DNA from: Anaerolineaceae bacterium UBA1363
GTDB taxonomy: Bacteria; Chloroflexota; Anaerolineae; Anaerolineales; Anaerolineaceae
Assembly (NCBI GenBank): GCA_002306055.1
Contig: DBRR01000017.1
Span: 9,754-73,753 of the forward strand
DNA length: 64,000 nt
Reading direction: 5' to 3'
The notes beneath the pieces were generated by a model, which made no database searches, had not been told where the DNA came from, and saw only the letters and a program-made list of their open reading frames with translations. Made by a program: the position numbers and the translations under genes. Within the stretch, counting starts at the first letter, position 1. The number at the start of each line of letters is the position of its first letter. Positions 35,631-45,377 of this stretch are shown here, piece after piece.

Positions 35631-38078
35631 ATGAGCACAACCGTCTCCCATAAGATCAATATCAATTCTGAAATGCAGCAATCCTATCTGGATTATGCCA
35701 TGAGTGTCATCGTGTCGCGGGCATTGCCCGACGCTCGGGATGGACTGAAGCCGGTTCAACGGCGTATCTTGTATGCCATGTACGATATGGGTATCCGGGA
35801 TGACACACCGCATAAGAAGTCAGCACGCATCGTTGGTGAGGTTCTGGGTAAGTACCACCCGCACGGCGACACTGCGGTCTATGACGCTATGGCAAGAATG
35901 GCTCAGGATTTCTCAGAACGTTATTTACTTGTAGATGGGCAGGGGAACTTTGGCAGCGTGGATGGCGACCCGCCGGCGGCGATGCGTTACACGGAAGCGA
36001 GGCTTTCATCGCCAGCCATCGAGATCCTGCGCCAACTGGACATGGACACAGTTGATTACATTGACAATTTTGACGGGACTCTGAAAGAACCGGAAGTGTT
36101 GCCTTCGGCCATTCCCAACATGCTTGTGAATGGCGCATCAGGCATCGCGGTAGGCATGGCAACCAACATTCCGCCCCATAATCTGGGTGAGGTAGTGGAT
36201 GCCCTGGTGATGATGTTGGAGAACTGGGATGGCATCGAAGAAATCACCGTTGAAGACATCATGCGGTTTATCAAAGGACCGGATTTTCCAACTGGCGGTC
36301 TAGTTCTGCAGGATGAGGGTTCCGTTCCTCTGACGACAATTTACGGTTCTGGGAATGGAACCATTAAGGTCCGGGCGCGCACACGCATTGAAGAAATGTC
36401 TCGCGGGCGCATGCGGATCATCGTGACCGAGTTGCCATACATGGTGAATAAATCCGCTCTGATCGAGAGAATCGCTGAAATTTCACGCGAAGGTGGTTTG
36501 GAAGGCTTAGCGGACCTGAGGGATGAATCCGATCGGCAGGGAATGCGGATCGTGATTGACCTGAATAAGAATGCTGACCCGGAAGAGATCTTGGCAACTC
36601 TTTATAAACGCACCCAGATGCACAACACCTTTGGCATCAACATCCTGGCATTAGTGGATGGCAGCCCGCACCGGCTGACGCTAAAACAAGCATTGCGGGT
36701 CTTCGCGGAGCACCGGTTGGTGGTAATACGCAGGCGCAGTGAGTTTTTATTGAAGAAGAATGAGGATCGCCTGCACATCCTTGAAGCCCTGAAGGTTGCA
36801 ATTGATCACATCGATGAAGTGATTCGGATAATCCGCAAATCGGCGTCCGTTGATGATGCCCGTACCAACCTGATGAGCAAGTACAAACTGGATGAAATTC
36901 AGGCGAACGCTATCCTGGAGATGCCATTACGGCGCCTTGCTTCACTTGAGCGGCAAAAAATTGAGGACGAGTATAAAGAAGTCAGCAAAACAATTGCTGA
37001 TCTGAAGGCTTTGCTGGAATCGCCAAAGTTGATGCGTAAGGTAGCGATTGATGAACTTAAAGCGATCAAACAGAAATATGGAGACGCCCGGCGGACCCAG
37101 ATCATTCAGCTTGGTGAGGGCGAAAAAGCCTCGGACATGTATACGATGACAGATGTCATGCCTGTTGAGAACTTCTGGATCGAAGTCAGCGAAAACGGAC
37201 TGCTTTCCCGGACTGAAGGGGATAAGCCGAACCGGCTGGGCGGGGATGGAGCGCCATGGAGCATGATTCGGACAAATACCCATCAGAACATATTCCTGGT
37301 GACGACCGAAGGAAAAGCAGCCGCGATCTCTTCATATTCAGTTCCGGTACAAAAGGCTGAGGAGGAAGGCGTGCCAGCCTCCAAGGTCGCCCCACTGCAT
37401 AAAAATGACATCCTGGAAGGTATTTTTGCTGTTCCCATCAGCTGGGAAGAAGAGCAAGAACGATATGTGGTCACTGTCACACGGCAGGGCATGATCAAGC
37501 GCTCTGCGGTCGCTGATCTACCGGGAGCCTCTGCCAGCACATTCACTTTGGTCAAGGTCAACGAGAATGATGAGTTGTTCGAAGTGCTATTAACCCGGGG
37601 CGATCAGGATATTTTGTTGGTGACTGCCGCTGGTATGGCGATCCGGTTCAAAGAAACTGAAGTCCGGTCCATGGGGCTGGTAGCTGCCGGGGTAAATGGC
37701 ATCAAACTAAAGCCTGGCGACTACGTGATTGGAGCTGCAGTGGTGGAAGATAGAGATGAGGTTGCTCTGATCACTCAGAAAGGCCTTGCCAAACGCACCT
37801 CTGGGTCGGAATTTCCTGTGCAGGGAAGGTATGGGCAGGGCGTAATAGCCTGGAGACTCGAAAAAGATGACCAGGTAAGCGCAGTCATGGTCGGCAAACT
37901 GACCGATAAAGGTATTTGCCATTTCCGAAAGAGCGCTAGCAAGGTTTTCACGATCACCAATGCCATCAGCCGCAAACGGGCTTCAAACGGACAGACACTG
38001 TTTACACTGAAGGCAAATGATGAGATTATTGGCTTTACCGACCTGCATGATTACGTTCAGTTTTGGGAAAAAGCTTAG
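35631..38078 (+). CDS. gyrA: DNA gyrase subunit A
   Basis: Type IIA topoisomerase breakage-reunion subunit, 815 aa. The N-terminal signature is '[19 protein letters not shown]', and the catalytic tyrosine is Tyr120 in '[10 protein letters not shown]'. The C-terminal beta-pinwheel spans about 500-815. The GyrA box, normally QRRGGKG, reads QGRYGQG in '[15 protein letters not shown]', and the comparable blade-1 segment reads NRLGGDG, so the canonical box is degenerate. ParC was considered, but the full-length pinwheel favours GyrA. I start at ATG 35631 behind AGAGGA. The stop overlaps the convergent HD gene by 4 nt. Confidence 0.88.
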   Translation: MSTTVSHKININSEMQQSYLDYAMSVIVSRALPDARDGLKPVQRRILYAMYDMGIRDDTPHKKSARIVGEVLGKYHPHGDTAVYDAMARMAQDFSERYLLVDGQGNFGSVDGDPPAAMRYTEARLSSPAIEILRQLDMDTVDYIDNFDGTLKEPEVLPSAIPNMLVNGASGIAVGMATNIPPHNLGEVVDALVMMLENWDGIEEITVEDIMRFIKGPDFPTGGLVLQDEGSVPLTTIYGSGNGTIKVRARTRIEEMSRGRMRIIVTELPYMVNKSALIERIAEISREGGLEGLADLRDESDRQGMRIVIDLNKNADPEEILATLYKRTQMHNTFGINILALVDGSPHRLTLKQALRVFAEHRLVVIRRRSEFLLKKNEDRLHILEALKVAIDHIDEVIRIIRKSASVDDARTNLMSKYKLDEIQANAILEMPLRRLASLERQKIEDEYKEVSKTIADLKALLESPKLMRKVAIDELKAIKQKYGDARRTQIIQLGEGEKASDMYTMTDVMPVENFWIEVSENGLLSRTEGDKPNRLGGDGAPWSMIRTNTHQNIFLVTTEGKAAAISSYSVPVQKAEEEGVPASKVAPLHKNDILEGIFAVPISWEEEQERYVVTVTRQGMIKRSAVADLPGASASTFTLVKVNENDELFEVLLTRGDQDILLVTAAGMAIRFKETEVRSMGLVAAGVNGIKLKPGDYVIGAAVVEDRDEVALITQKGLAKRTSGSEFPVQGRYGQGVIAWRLEKDDQVSAVMVGKLTDKGICHFRKSASKVFTITNAISRKRASNGQTLFTLKANDEIIGFTDLHDYVQFWEKA

Positions 38079-38659
38079 TCCATCGGGTCCTGGAGGCTTA
38101 AACTGCCTTCAAGATCCAGATCTTTGGCTATATTGCGCATAGCTTTGATAGCAAAGTCAACATGCTGCCAGAGGTCTACGCCAAATTCCTGTGCTCCCTG
38201 GGCGATAACATCCCGATCTGCGCCGGCAGCAAAGGATTTGTCTTTCCATTTCTTACGGACCGAAGAAACCTCGAGATCGTAGAGTGAGCGTGAAGGCCTG
38301 ACGAGGGCGACTGCAGTGATCAGGCCTGTGATTTCGTCACAAGCAAACAAGGCTTTAGCCAAACGGCTCTCGCGGGGCACGCCTGTGTGGTCGGCATGAC
38401 CGGCGATGGCTTCCAGGACAGCTTCAGGCACCCCAGCTTCCCTCAATATAGGTAAGCCTGCCAGTGGATGCTCTTCAGCGGTGGGGTGGATTTCCCAATC
38501 GAAATCGTGAAGCAATCCAGCTAATCCCCACAATTCAACATCTTCATGGAGATTCTGGGCATAAGCGCGCATAACCGCTTCAACGCTGAGCATATGCCTG
38601 ACCAGGGCTTCATTCCTGACATAAGCTCTGACGATTTCAAGTGCTTGCTGACGCTGCAT
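38075..38659 (-). CDS. HD-domain phosphohydrolase
   Basis: A 194-aa metal-dependent HD hydrolase. The metal ligands are visible as H in '[15 protein letters not shown]', HD in '[12 protein letters not shown]', and H/D in '[10 protein letters not shown]'. This small HDIG-type branch has no fixed substrate; nucleotides are common. I start at ATG 38659, which has GAGAGG 5 nt upstream; GTG 38665 would also be open. It is the last gene of a three-gene minus-strand run with the SanA-like protein and a lipoprotein. Confidence 0.82.
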   Translation of the reverse strand: MQRQQALEIVRAYVRNEALVRHMLSVEAVMRAYAQNLHEDVELWGLAGLLHDFDWEIHPTAEEHPLAGLPILREAGVPEAVLEAIAGHADHTGVPRESRLAKALFACDEITGLITAVALVRPSRSLYDLEVSSVRKKWKDKSFAAGADRDVIAQGAQEFGVDLWQHVDFAIKAMRNIAKDLDLEGSLSLQDPMD

Positions 38660-38668
38660 AACCACCTC

Positions 38669-39307
38669 TCAGGGGGTAAAAATGGGCTCTGGTGAACCCA
38701 GAATCGGTTCGGGTTTCAGGATGTAGATATCAATATAGGCTGACAATGTCGCGAGAACTTCCCGCACATTCCAGAACACATAATGATTGAGTAGGTAATC
38801 GGATTGTTTGACAGGGATACCGGAGGCATTGAGCCCAAGCTGTTCGCATAGGAAAACCATTCGCGGCAGGTGATATTTCTGAGTGGTGATGATGACCGAT
38901 TCCAGTCCGAAAATTGCTTTGGCTCGGTAGCATGTATCGTAAGTGCGGCGACCAGCATAGTCCAGGACGATGTCAGACTCGGGAACGCCCTGGCTGATGG
39001 CGTAATTTGCCATGACTCCGGGCTCATTGTAGTAGATGGTGCTGTTATCACCAGACATGAGGATTTTCTTGACTTTTCCGGCGCGATAGAGGTCTATAGC
39101 CCCGTCAATCCGATCGCGCAGGGCAAGCGTTGGACGTCCATCGGTGGTGATGCCAGCCCCAGGAACAAGTGCCACCTGGGCGGCGGGAACTGAAGCGGGA
39201 TCAAAAGTGTTGTCCCTGGAGCTCACGATCATTGCAATACGGGAGAGTCCGAGCAGAATGATGGCAACACAGGCGCAGATAAGGATAGTCCTAAAAAATT
39301 TCTTCAT
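38669..39307 (-). CDS. SanA/YdcF-like DUF218 membrane protein
   Basis: A 212-aa protein with one N-terminal TM helix (about 8-28) and a DUF218 domain outside the membrane. Marks are 'VALVPGAGITTDGRPTLAL', 'ALRDRIDGAIDLYRAGKVKK', 'ILMSGDNS', 'DYAGRRTYDTCYRAK' and 'VIITTQKYHLPR'. This is the SanA (vancomycin exclusion) branch, linked to envelope integrity; the biochemical activity is not established. It is 4 nt downstream of the lipoprotein gene and 9 nt upstream of the HD gene. Confidence 0.85.
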   Translation of the reverse strand: MKKFFRTILICACVAIILLGLSRIAMIVSSRDNTFDPASVPAAQVALVPGAGITTDGRPTLALRDRIDGAIDLYRAGKVKKILMSGDNSTIYYNEPGVMANYAISQGVPESDIVLDYAGRRTYDTCYRAKAIFGLESVIITTQKYHLPRMVFLCEQLGLNASGIPVKQSDYLLNHYVFWNVREVLATLSAYIDIYILKPEPILGSPEPIFTP

Positions 39308-39311
39308 GGGA

Positions 39312-40367
39312 TTAGTTCGTTAGTAAGTCAGCCAGGCGGACCCCACTGGCAGCCAGGAGCTCCCGCAGAGGAGCATAGGCGCTATCGGGCAAGGGTTCAA
39401 GCGCAGCCACTTCGTAGTTCAGCGCAAGGCTGAGCTGCGCTTTGCCGGCATCCGAGCGGGCGTGATCGCGCAGGAAGTCCGAAACGCGTGATTGCAGGTT
39501 GAGATCCACCTGGGGGGAGAAGGACAGGTTGAGGTTCGGTATAACCGGTGGAGACATCCAAAGGATTGGGAGTTTTTCAATCGCTTCAGGCAGATCGGTA
39601 ATAACCTCGGAGGAAGTGCGAGGGTCAGCAGCAATGGCATAAGTAGCAGCGAAGCTGCAGATGCCTTTAATGTAAAGGGCACGGATGCTGGCGCTATAGG
39701 AGAAGGTCTGAACTGGTTCGAGGGTTGGGATATTGTTCAGGTTCAAATAACCAAGCGGGACCCAATAACCTGCCAGCGAGTTATCTTCGGTGAGGCAACC
39801 ACGCAGACCAGAAAGCTGTGCGAGAGCAACTCTCGCTTCCGCAGTGGAGCTGTGAGTGCCGACATTGAAGTAGGGCACAAAATTGCTGTCACTGTGCCCC
39901 AGGAATTGCACACCATAACCTGTGACACCCAGGTGGTTGCTGACGAGTAAAGCTGTGGCAAGTCCCTTTTGAGAAGCAAGCAGGTATTCAACAGGCTGAA
40001 GCCAGGCAAAATGCACCTGCTGGCGCAGCAATGCAAATTCGAGTTCTTGATACGTGCTGTAAAACCGACCGATGACCGTCATCTGAAGCTGCCCACCAAG
40101 CAGGGAAGCGAGATCACTGAAGGCGGTTTGTTGCTCCGCGGAAGGAGACGCATTAACCATTGCGATGACAATAGGATTTTCGAGTGACCCCAGAGCTGCC
40201 GGTGTGGGCGTGAAGGTGGGCATGGCGGTGGGGTAATTGGCTGCAGGGGTAGAGGTTGTGAAGTCGTGTGAGAGAGTTGGGATTGGTTTGGCACCCACAC
40301 CACAAGCTGTGACCGCCAACAATCCCAGCAGAACCAAAACCAGAAATGATTTGCGCATGTCAGGCAT
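39312..40367 (-). CDS. PhnD-like solute-binding lipoprotein
   Basis: A 351-aa lipoprotein. The signal peptide ends in the lipobox 'VTAC' (C about residue 22). A Thr/Pro-rich linker ('TSTPAANYPTAMPTFTPTP') follows, then a periplasmic-binding fold of the phosphate/phosphonate-binding (PhnD) type: 'PIVIAMVNASPSAEQQTAFS', 'LEFALLRQQVHFAWLQPVEY', 'LRGCLTEDNSLAGYWVPLGY'. No ABC permease or ATPase is nearby, so the ligand and even a transport role are open; such orphan binders may act as sensors. Start may be ATG 40367 or ATG 40358 (MRKSF); the second gives the more standard signal peptide. Confidence 0.82.
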   Translation of the reverse strand: MPDMRKSFLVLVLLGLLAVTACGVGAKPIPTLSHDFTTSTPAANYPTAMPTFTPTPAALGSLENPIVIAMVNASPSAEQQTAFSDLASLLGGQLQMTVIGRFYSTYQELEFALLRQQVHFAWLQPVEYLLASQKGLATALLVSNHLGVTGYGVQFLGHSDSNFVPYFNVGTHSSTAEARVALAQLSGLRGCLTEDNSLAGYWVPLGYLNLNNIPTLEPVQTFSYSASIRALYIKGICSFAATYAIAADPRTSSEVITDLPEAIEKLPILWMSPPVIPNLNLSFSPQVDLNLQSRVSDFLRDHARSDAGKAQLSLALNYEVAALEPLPDSAYAPLRELLAASGVRLADLLTN

Positions 40368-40455
40368 TTCTGAATTTTACCTTATTTAACAGGCAGGGTT
40401 ATTCCATGCAAGCGCAAGTTATGCGTTTCAAAAGTCGATAGTCAAAGAAAAAAGA

Positions 40456-40507
40456 GGAAGTTCCTATACAATTAGTTTTGGTAAAAAAACAAAAGAAAGG
40501 AACTTCC
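40456..40507. repeat. Inverted repeat GGAAGTTCCT in a 226-nt gap
   Basis: GGAAGTTCCT (40456-40465) and AGGAACTTCC (40498-40507) are perfect 10-bp complements 32 nt apart. They lie between the lipoprotein start and the frameshifted membrane gene. They could be ends of a small lost element, an operator or a hairpin; no other feature is visible in the gap. Confidence 0.4.
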
Positions 40508-40593
40508 AATGACCATCACAGTCAGACTAAGTATAAGTGTAGAGATAGAAAATGGGCGTGGTGCGGGAATCGGTTTGTTGCATTGCATGATTA

Positions 40594-41056
40594 CTATGGC
40601 ATTGGGGTGCCCTTAAGGAAAGCTGCTATAAGTTTTATCGATGGTGTACTCGCAAGCGTTGGGGTTATTGTCGGAGGTGGTGTTGTCATCGGAACTATGA
40701 ATGTAAGGTCACCAATACCGATCTTGATAATGGATACAATCCTAGCAATGAAAAAGGCCATCCCAACGAGATCAAACAATAGCCCGAACACATCTGGTTC
40801 CCATTTCTTGATCGTGATTCGGGCAACGCCTCCGGTGTAGGCATTCGGAGGCTTGATCGACTGATATTGCTTGTGATTTTTCCATTCCCCAACCCCGAGA
40901 AAAAACAATCCCGTTGGCAAGCATTTGCACTTGCAGATTGGAGATACCCTTAACCTCAAAGGCAAGGAATATCCCGAATAAAGCTGCGCCTACTACAATG
41001 AATACTTTGTACCAGGAGTCTAGTGAGAGGTTTTTTAGGAAATCTCCAGGGTTAAT
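40594..41056 (-). pseudogene. Small membrane protein gene with a frameshift in an A6/T6 run
   Basis: Reading on the minus strand directly after the methyltransferase stop gives 'NPGDFLKNLSLDSWYKVFIV' and then a TM helix ending 'GIFLAF'. At 40900-40905 (six As on plus, six Ts on minus) the frame breaks. Removing one base joins 'LANGIVF' to 'LGVGEWKNHKQYQSIKPPNA' and later 'WEPDVFGLLFDLVGMAFF', a second TM. The first in-frame codon is ATT, placed 7 nt after AAGGA at the methyltransferase end; there is no ATG, GTG or TTG before the TM. Either a decayed gene, a sequencing error in the homopolymer, or slippage. The Pro/Thr-rich C-terminal tail is doubtful. Function unknown. Confidence 0.6.
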
Positions 41057-42076
41057 TTAGGAGTCCTTATTCTTAGTTTTTTTCTTTCTTTTCTTTCCAC
41101 CCTCTGGATCGAGTGGATCGTATTGCTGTCCATTCCATAAGGCACCAGGCTTGATAAGCTTATATGAAATAGGATATCTTTTAGGGGGCTCCGAAAGTTC
41201 TTTGTCGAATCTCGCGAGAGAACCTTTCAGGTAATCCTCGGAAAGTTCAATGCATGCCCACCTTCGATTTGTTCGTTCAGAAACCTCTCCAGTAACGCAG
41301 CTTCCTCCAAATGGATCTACGACAAAGTCTCCTGGATCGGTTAACATTCTGATGAAAAACTCAGGAAGCTCGGAAGGGAATCGAGCGGGATGAGCTTCGA
41401 GGTCGTGTTCCTTGCAGTACCGTAGATAATAGCTGTTCGACTCCGTGTTTGGAATGGCGAGCAAATTTGGAGGAATAGAGGCACCATTATTTACTGAAAA
41501 CTTGTCGCTGATATCATGCCCGGATGGTCGAAGCTTGGCTTTATACCCGTTTTTCAGAAGTTCATTCATGCTGTCTGAGTACGGTTGTAATATCCTACGA
41601 TTTTCTGCTCTTGGCCAGGGAGTTGGTGATAACCACCAGACACAATTTACAGCGTCTTTCACGCGAATTCTACGGACATTAACCCACTCTGCCGGCGTAG
41701 GCAATTTTGACGGATTCCACCAAAAGAATTCTTGAGCCAAATGAAATCCAAATTCTTCGCATAGCATTATGAGCAGTTTGAAGTGGTAAAGGCTCCGGGT
41801 TGGTTGGCCGGGAATCCATGAACCACCAATATCTATTACTAGGCTACCGTTATCTTTGAGCACTCGTTTAAATTGTTCTGCAAATGGTTTGAACCAGTCC
41901 ACGTATTCAGTTGAGTCGACGTTGCCATAGTCTTTTTTTCGAATCAGCCCAAAAGGCGGACTCGTCATAATAAGATCTACGGACTTTTCTTCAAAACAAG
42001 TCGGAAGTACTTCTAGTGTGTCTCCTAGGTACATTTGGCCCAGTTTTGTCTCGTGATAAATTCGAAAATCTGCCAT
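41057..42076 (-). CDS. Site-specific DNA methyltransferase, beta class (probably N4-cytosine)
   Basis: A 339-aa modification enzyme. The catalytic motif IV is 'DLIMTSPPFGL' (TSPPF, 38-42) near the N-terminus, and the SAM motif I is 'DPFGGSCVTG' (about 270), so the order is the beta class. SPPF is typical of N4-cytosine enzymes such as M.PvuII, though N6-adenine enzymes with the order exist. The start at ATG 42076 is supported by a TATAAT on the minus strand at 42125-42130, which lies inside the longer open frame. The endonuclease gene ends 75 nt upstream. A Lys-rich tail (KKRKKKTKNK) ends the protein. Base composition is AT-richer than the core genes, as expected for an acquired system. Confidence 0.9.
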   Translation of the reverse strand: MADFRIYHETKLGQMYLGDTLEVLPTCFEEKSVDLIMTSPPFGLIRKKDYGNVDSTEYVDWFKPFAEQFKRVLKDNGSLVIDIGGSWIPGQPTRSLYHFKLLIMLCEEFGFHLAQEFFWWNPSKLPTPAEWVNVRRIRVKDAVNCVWWLSPTPWPRAENRRILQPYSDSMNELLKNGYKAKLRPSGHDISDKFSVNNGASIPPNLLAIPNTESNSYYLRYCKEHDLEAHPARFPSELPEFFIRMLTDPGDFVVDPFGGSCVTGEVSERTNRRWACIELSEDYLKGSLARFDKELSEPPKRYPISYKLIKPGALWNGQQYDPLDPEGGKKRKKKTKNKDS

Positions 42077-42124
42077 GTTTCTCACTTCTATAAGGAATAG
42101 TACGAATCCCTTGCATCTAACAAG

Positions 42125-42130
42125 ATTATA
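42125..42130 (-). promoter_or_regulatory. -10 box of the methyltransferase gene
   Basis: TATAAT on the minus strand in the 75-nt gap after the endonuclease stop. No good -35 is seen. A separate promoter would let the protecting methyltransferase be made without the endonuclease. Confidence 0.4.
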
Positions 42131-42151
42131 GAACAAAAGATCGTTTCTGGG

Positions 42152-43534
42152 TTACTCGTTTTCAATATCCAGATGTTTCAGTTTCTTGGCGTGGCGCGAC
42201 TCGCGATTTAGAATCGTAACAATCGCTATTGGATTGGTAATGACTAGGTTTATGTCCTCACGATCAATCATCAGGACGTTCAGGTTGGAATCTTCCATTA
42301 CTTTGTTTGCGTAGCGTCTTGCTTCTGGTCCAATTTGCCCAGTAGACACAATCACGACCATGTTCGATTTTAGTTCATAAGTTAGCCCAACTTCTTTGGC
42401 TACATCCTCTAAGGATACCCTTGAAGTGTTTTTGCATTGAACTTGCCACCTGGTATAGCCCAACCGATCGGATTCGAAAACCAAATCAACCTCAGCGCCT
42501 CCGGTCACAGGGCCGCGTAATCGCGTAGCAACATATTTTAGATCAACCATGAACATCAATTTGAATGCCAGTGCCTCTAACGCAAGGCCTCGGACATAAC
42601 GATCCTCCACGTCGAGTTCTTCGAGTATATCGGAGAATGGCCTCCTCATCAGCCTCCGAAGCTCTTGTCCAATTTGTTGCTCAATTTGATCGAGGAGGGG
42701 GGAGATTATGTCTCTGTCTAGTTGATCTGTGATAGATACATAGAAGGGTTTTGCACCGCGTCCTGGCTCTTGGGTACCCCGTGTAAGAGCGATATATCCA
42801 GCGTCGCGCAAAGGATATAGAACTTGCTTGGGAAGGTTCTTTTCGTTAAACCGAACGCCATAGGAAGTGGTTGCGAGTGCTTCCAGGGCATTCGATGGAA
42901 ATGGACCCGGCCCGCCAGTATTGATCAACGCTTTCAGATATGCCCTTTGTTGAATCGTTAACCGAGCCAATGCCTCGAGTTCGGCGGATCTGGCCCCAAT
43001 TAACTCTTGAAAACGGTCTTCGTCGACTCGCCACCCTCCAGAAAAAACACCTGCCCTTTCGAGCCATAATCGCATCATCGAAGGGTGTTTCCCACCCCTT
43101 GGAAAGTGGATCCCTCGTTGCTCTAACCAAGTTCGTAAAGTGACCAGGTCTACATTGTTTCCGGATGCCTGAATATCAAGTACGCATTGAACAAGAGAAA
43201 CGCCGTTTAGGTTGAGAAGTATGTGGCGGCCCAACTCAGAATAAAGCTGCTGTTCATCATGACGCATATCGAATAGCCGTCTACCAAAATCTGTTAGATT
43301 TGCGTCGCGATCGATGATGCCGTAGGCAATCATTCCTAATTTAGTGTTGTTTGCCAGTTTGCGCTTGTTATTGTCGCTTGTGTTGTGGCTCTCGAAATAT
43401 TCTGCACGTATGGCAGCTTCAAAAGGGTGAAAATCGCCCCCGTGAGTATTCGCCAACTCAAGGACTCGCGGAAGGCTAATTTGAGATGGTGAAAACTCAC
43501 TGCCGAATGGCAAATCGCTGCGTTCGATTGGCAT
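42152..43534 (-). CDS. Restriction endonuclease, PD-(D/E)xK (Mrr-like catalytic domain)
   Basis: A 460-aa protein. The C-terminal domain (about 315-420) has the Mrr-like nuclease core: helix '[20 protein letters not shown]', then D350 in 'GGAEVDLVF' and Q366-x-K368 in 'WQVQCKNTS', i.e. the D-QxK variant. The N-terminal 300 residues look like DNA-binding winged-helix repeats ('[11 protein letters not shown]', '[12 protein letters not shown]'). The ATG at 43534 has AAAGGA 7 nt before it. Lying directly upstream of a methyltransferase on the same strand, it is best read as the restriction partner; the recognition site is unknown. AT-richer than the neighbouring core genes. Confidence 0.82.
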   Translation of the reverse strand: MPIERSDLPFGSEFSPSQISLPRVLELANTHGGDFHPFEAAIRAEYFESHNTSDNNKRKLANNTKLGMIAYGIIDRDANLTDFGRRLFDMRHDEQQLYSELGRHILLNLNGVSLVQCVLDIQASGNNVDLVTLRTWLEQRGIHFPRGGKHPSMMRLWLERAGVFSGGWRVDEDRFQELIGARSAELEALARLTIQQRAYLKALINTGGPGPFPSNALEALATTSYGVRFNEKNLPKQVLYPLRDAGYIALTRGTQEPGRGAKPFYVSITDQLDRDIISPLLDQIEQQIGQELRRLMRRPFSDILEELDVEDRYVRGLALEALAFKLMFMVDLKYVATRLRGPVTGGAEVDLVFESDRLGYTRWQVQCKNTSRVSLEDVAKEVGLTYELKSNMVVIVSTGQIGPEARRYANKVMEDSNLNVLMIDREDINLVITNPIAIVTILNRESRHAKKLKHLDIENE

Positions 43535-43650
43535 ATCGGTTCCTTTGTAATTGTGATAGTGTTGTTATGTATTTACTGAAATTATACCTGATGAAAACTG
43601 TTCTATTAAATCTAAGGCTGTTAAAATCAAGAAAAAGTTCGGAGGTAAAC

Positions 43651-44136
43651 ATGGAAATTACTCTTGTGAAAGTCCAGAAGCCTGAGGCAGTCAATTTTGT
43701 GCTCGGGCAGTCGCATTTTATCAAAACGGTTGAAGACGTCCACGAGGCCTTGGTGAGCACTGTGCCAGGGATCAAGTTTGGACTGGCATTTTGCGAAGCG
43801 TCAGGAGCATGCCTGGTGCGGTGGACCGGCACAGACGAAGAGATGATCCGGCTGGCAAAGGAAAATGCTCTGGCGATTGGTGCCGGCCACAGTTTTATCT
43901 TGTTTTTGGGCGAAGGATACTATCCGATCAATATTCTCAAGACCCTGCAGAATGTGCCGGAAATCTGCGGCTTCTACTGCGCAACCGCCAACCCAACCGA
44001 GGTAATCGTCATGGAAACCGAATTGGGGCGTGGCATCCTGGGCGTAGTGGATGGCTTTTCGCCAAAGGGCGTCGAGGATGAAGATGGAATTGCCTGGCGA
44101 AAAGGCTTCCTGCGGAAGATCGGGTATAAGGCTTAG
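43651..44136 (+). CDS. Adenosine-specific kinase family protein (PF04008)
   Basis: A 161-aa protein of the family named from an archaeal structure as adenosine-specific kinase. It shows the family's most conserved run, '[17 protein letters not shown]', then '[12 protein letters not shown]', '[15 protein letters not shown]' and '[16 protein letters not shown]'. The catalytic claim for the family rests on limited data, so the name should be held loosely. ATG 43651 is 5 nt after GGAGG; the longer frame upstream overlaps the divergent endonuclease gene. It ends 1 nt from the convergent rdgB gene. Confidence 0.9.
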   Translation: MEITLVKVQKPEAVNFVLGQSHFIKTVEDVHEALVSTVPGIKFGLAFCEASGACLVRWTGTDEEMIRLAKENALAIGAGHSFILFLGEGYYPINILKTLQNVPEICGFYCATANPTEVIVMETELGRGILGVVDGFSPKGVEDEDGIAWRKGFLRKIGYKA

Positions 44137-44137
44137 C

Positions 44138-44743
44138 TTAAACCTCGCGCAACGGAAGCCCCAACTGCGCGATCATACCTGAAACGGCTTTTCCGCGGTG
44201 GCTGAGCTGATTCTTGGTGGCAGGGTCGAGCTCAGCCATGGTGTGGTTGGTGCCATCCACGAGAAAAATGGGGTCGTAACCAAAGCCGTTTTCACCGCGA
44301 AACTCAGGGATGATCTGACCCGTACAGACCCCATGACTGGTGAAAATCGTACCCTGTCGGGTGAGCAACACGACTTCGCAATGAAACGCGGCACGCCAGG
44401 GACGGGGAGAGCTTTTCAGGCGTTCGAGCAGGTACAGGCAGCGGTCACGGCTGGTGGCGTTCGGGTCTGGCAGGAACCGGTGCGAGTGGATGCCGGGTGC
44501 ACCTTCGAGGGCATTGACCTCGAGACCAGAATCATCCGCCAGAACCATGTTTTGCCCCTCCTGCCAGTACGCCTGAGCTTTTAGGCGGGCATTTTCAAAA
44601 TAGGTATTCCCATTCTCATTCACATCATTGACCAAACCTAGTTCTGCCGGCGTTTGGAGGATGACATCGTATGGGAGAAAAATCGATCGGAATTCTTCAA
44701 CTTTGTGGGGGTTATTAGTGGCAAGCAGCAGAGTGAGGGTCAT
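44138..44743 (-). CDS. rdgB: XTP/dITP diphosphatase (non-canonical purine NTP pyrophosphatase)
   Basis: House-cleaning enzyme that hydrolyses dITP/XTP to monophosphates. The 201-aa protein has every Ham1 motif: 'LLLATNNPHKVEEF', 'GNTYFENARLKAQAY', 'LADDSGLEVNAL', 'GENGFGYDPIFLV' and 'KNQLSHRGKA'. The start ATG at 44743 faces the DUF177 promoter across a 79-nt divergent gap. Confidence 0.95.
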   Translation of the reverse strand: MTLTLLLATNNPHKVEEFRSIFLPYDVILQTPAELGLVNDVNENGNTYFENARLKAQAYWQEGQNMVLADDSGLEVNALEGAPGIHSHRFLPDPNATSRDRCLYLLERLKSSPRPWRAAFHCEVVLLTRQGTIFTSHGVCTGQIIPEFRGENGFGYDPIFLVDGTNHTMAELDPATKNQLSHRGKAVSGMIAQLGLPLREV

Positions 44744-44783
44744 AGTTTGTGAGTAGGGTTTTAAAGGAAATTCATTCCCGGGA

Positions 44784-44792
44784 TGATATAAT
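44784..44792 (+). promoter_or_regulatory. Extended -10 of the DUF177-metG unit
   Basis: TGATATAAT, 30 nt before the ATG of the DUF177 gene. No clear -35. Confidence 0.55.
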
Positions 44793-44822
44793 CAGAGCAA
44801 GATTTGTGAATTGTAACTTACT

Positions 44823-45308
44823 ATGGAAAAAATACATTATCCCCTACGCACTAACATTGGATACTTCTTCAACAAACCCATCGGCTTTTTCCGCGATTTT
44901 GAGGTGGTAAATCCCGCGGTATTCATCGAACCTGACCTGCAGTTATACAACCTGAGCGGACGTTACACCTTTTCGCGCACACGCGAGGGGCTTCTGTTGC
45001 AAGGTGCCTTTGAAGCTGAAATAGATAGTTACTGCAATCGCTGTCTTGATCCTTTCCGGGCAATACTCTCGACCGAATTCGAGGAGCTTTATGTCTTTGA
45101 AAACCGGACTCAAGAGGAGTTCGACGAAGAAGTAGTTCCGGAAGATGGTTACATTGACCTTGGGAAGCCGATCCGGGACTACCTTTTGTTGGATCTACCC
45201 ATCAACTTGATCTGCAAACCGGACTGCAAGGGGATTTGTGTGGAGTGCGGCGTCAACCTCAACCGGGAAACTTGCGAGCACACTGCCAGCCGCATCATCT
45301 TTGAATAA
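44823..45308 (+). CDS. DUF177 (YceD family) protein
   Basis: YceD-family proteins accompany 23S rRNA accumulation and usually sit next to rpmF (ribosomal protein L32). The 161-aa product has 'YCNRCLDPF' in the middle and the C-terminal metal-like cluster 'CKPDCKGICVECGVNLN', both family features. Here the next gene is metG and no rpmF is found in the 69-nt gap, so the normal partner is missing. The rest of the family's fold is assumed. Confidence 0.88.
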   Translation: MEKIHYPLRTNIGYFFNKPIGFFRDFEVVNPAVFIEPDLQLYNLSGRYTFSRTREGLLLQGAFEAEIDSYCNRCLDPFRAILSTEFEELYVFENRTQEEFDEEVVPEDGYIDLGKPIRDYLLLDLPINLICKPDCKGICVECGVNLNRETCEHTASRIIFE

Positions 45309-45330
45309 CTAATCGCACGTTTTTTTATTA

Positions 45331-45360
45331 CGATGGATGATAAAATTCTCCATCGATTTT
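45331..45360 (+). terminator. Hairpin in the DUF177-metG gap
   Basis: CGATGGA and TCCATCG form a 7-bp stem around an 11-nt AT-rich loop, followed by ATTTT, 18 nt before the metG start. It may be a weak terminator or a metG leader element. Confidence 0.35.
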
Positions 45361-45377
45361 CATTGAGGAGTTTTACC

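Noticed and set aside
35631..38078. ParC (topoisomerase IV) instead of GyrA
   Set aside because: The degenerate GyrA box leaves this open in principle, but the full-length pinwheel and overall sequence favour GyrA; no parE or gyrB is adjacent to decide.
40478..40840. 120-codon plus-strand frame with a CRDRKW...C segment resembling a transposase zinc finger
   Set aside because: The resemblance is short, its second half is antisense to the better-supported frameshifted membrane gene, and it has no ribosome site.
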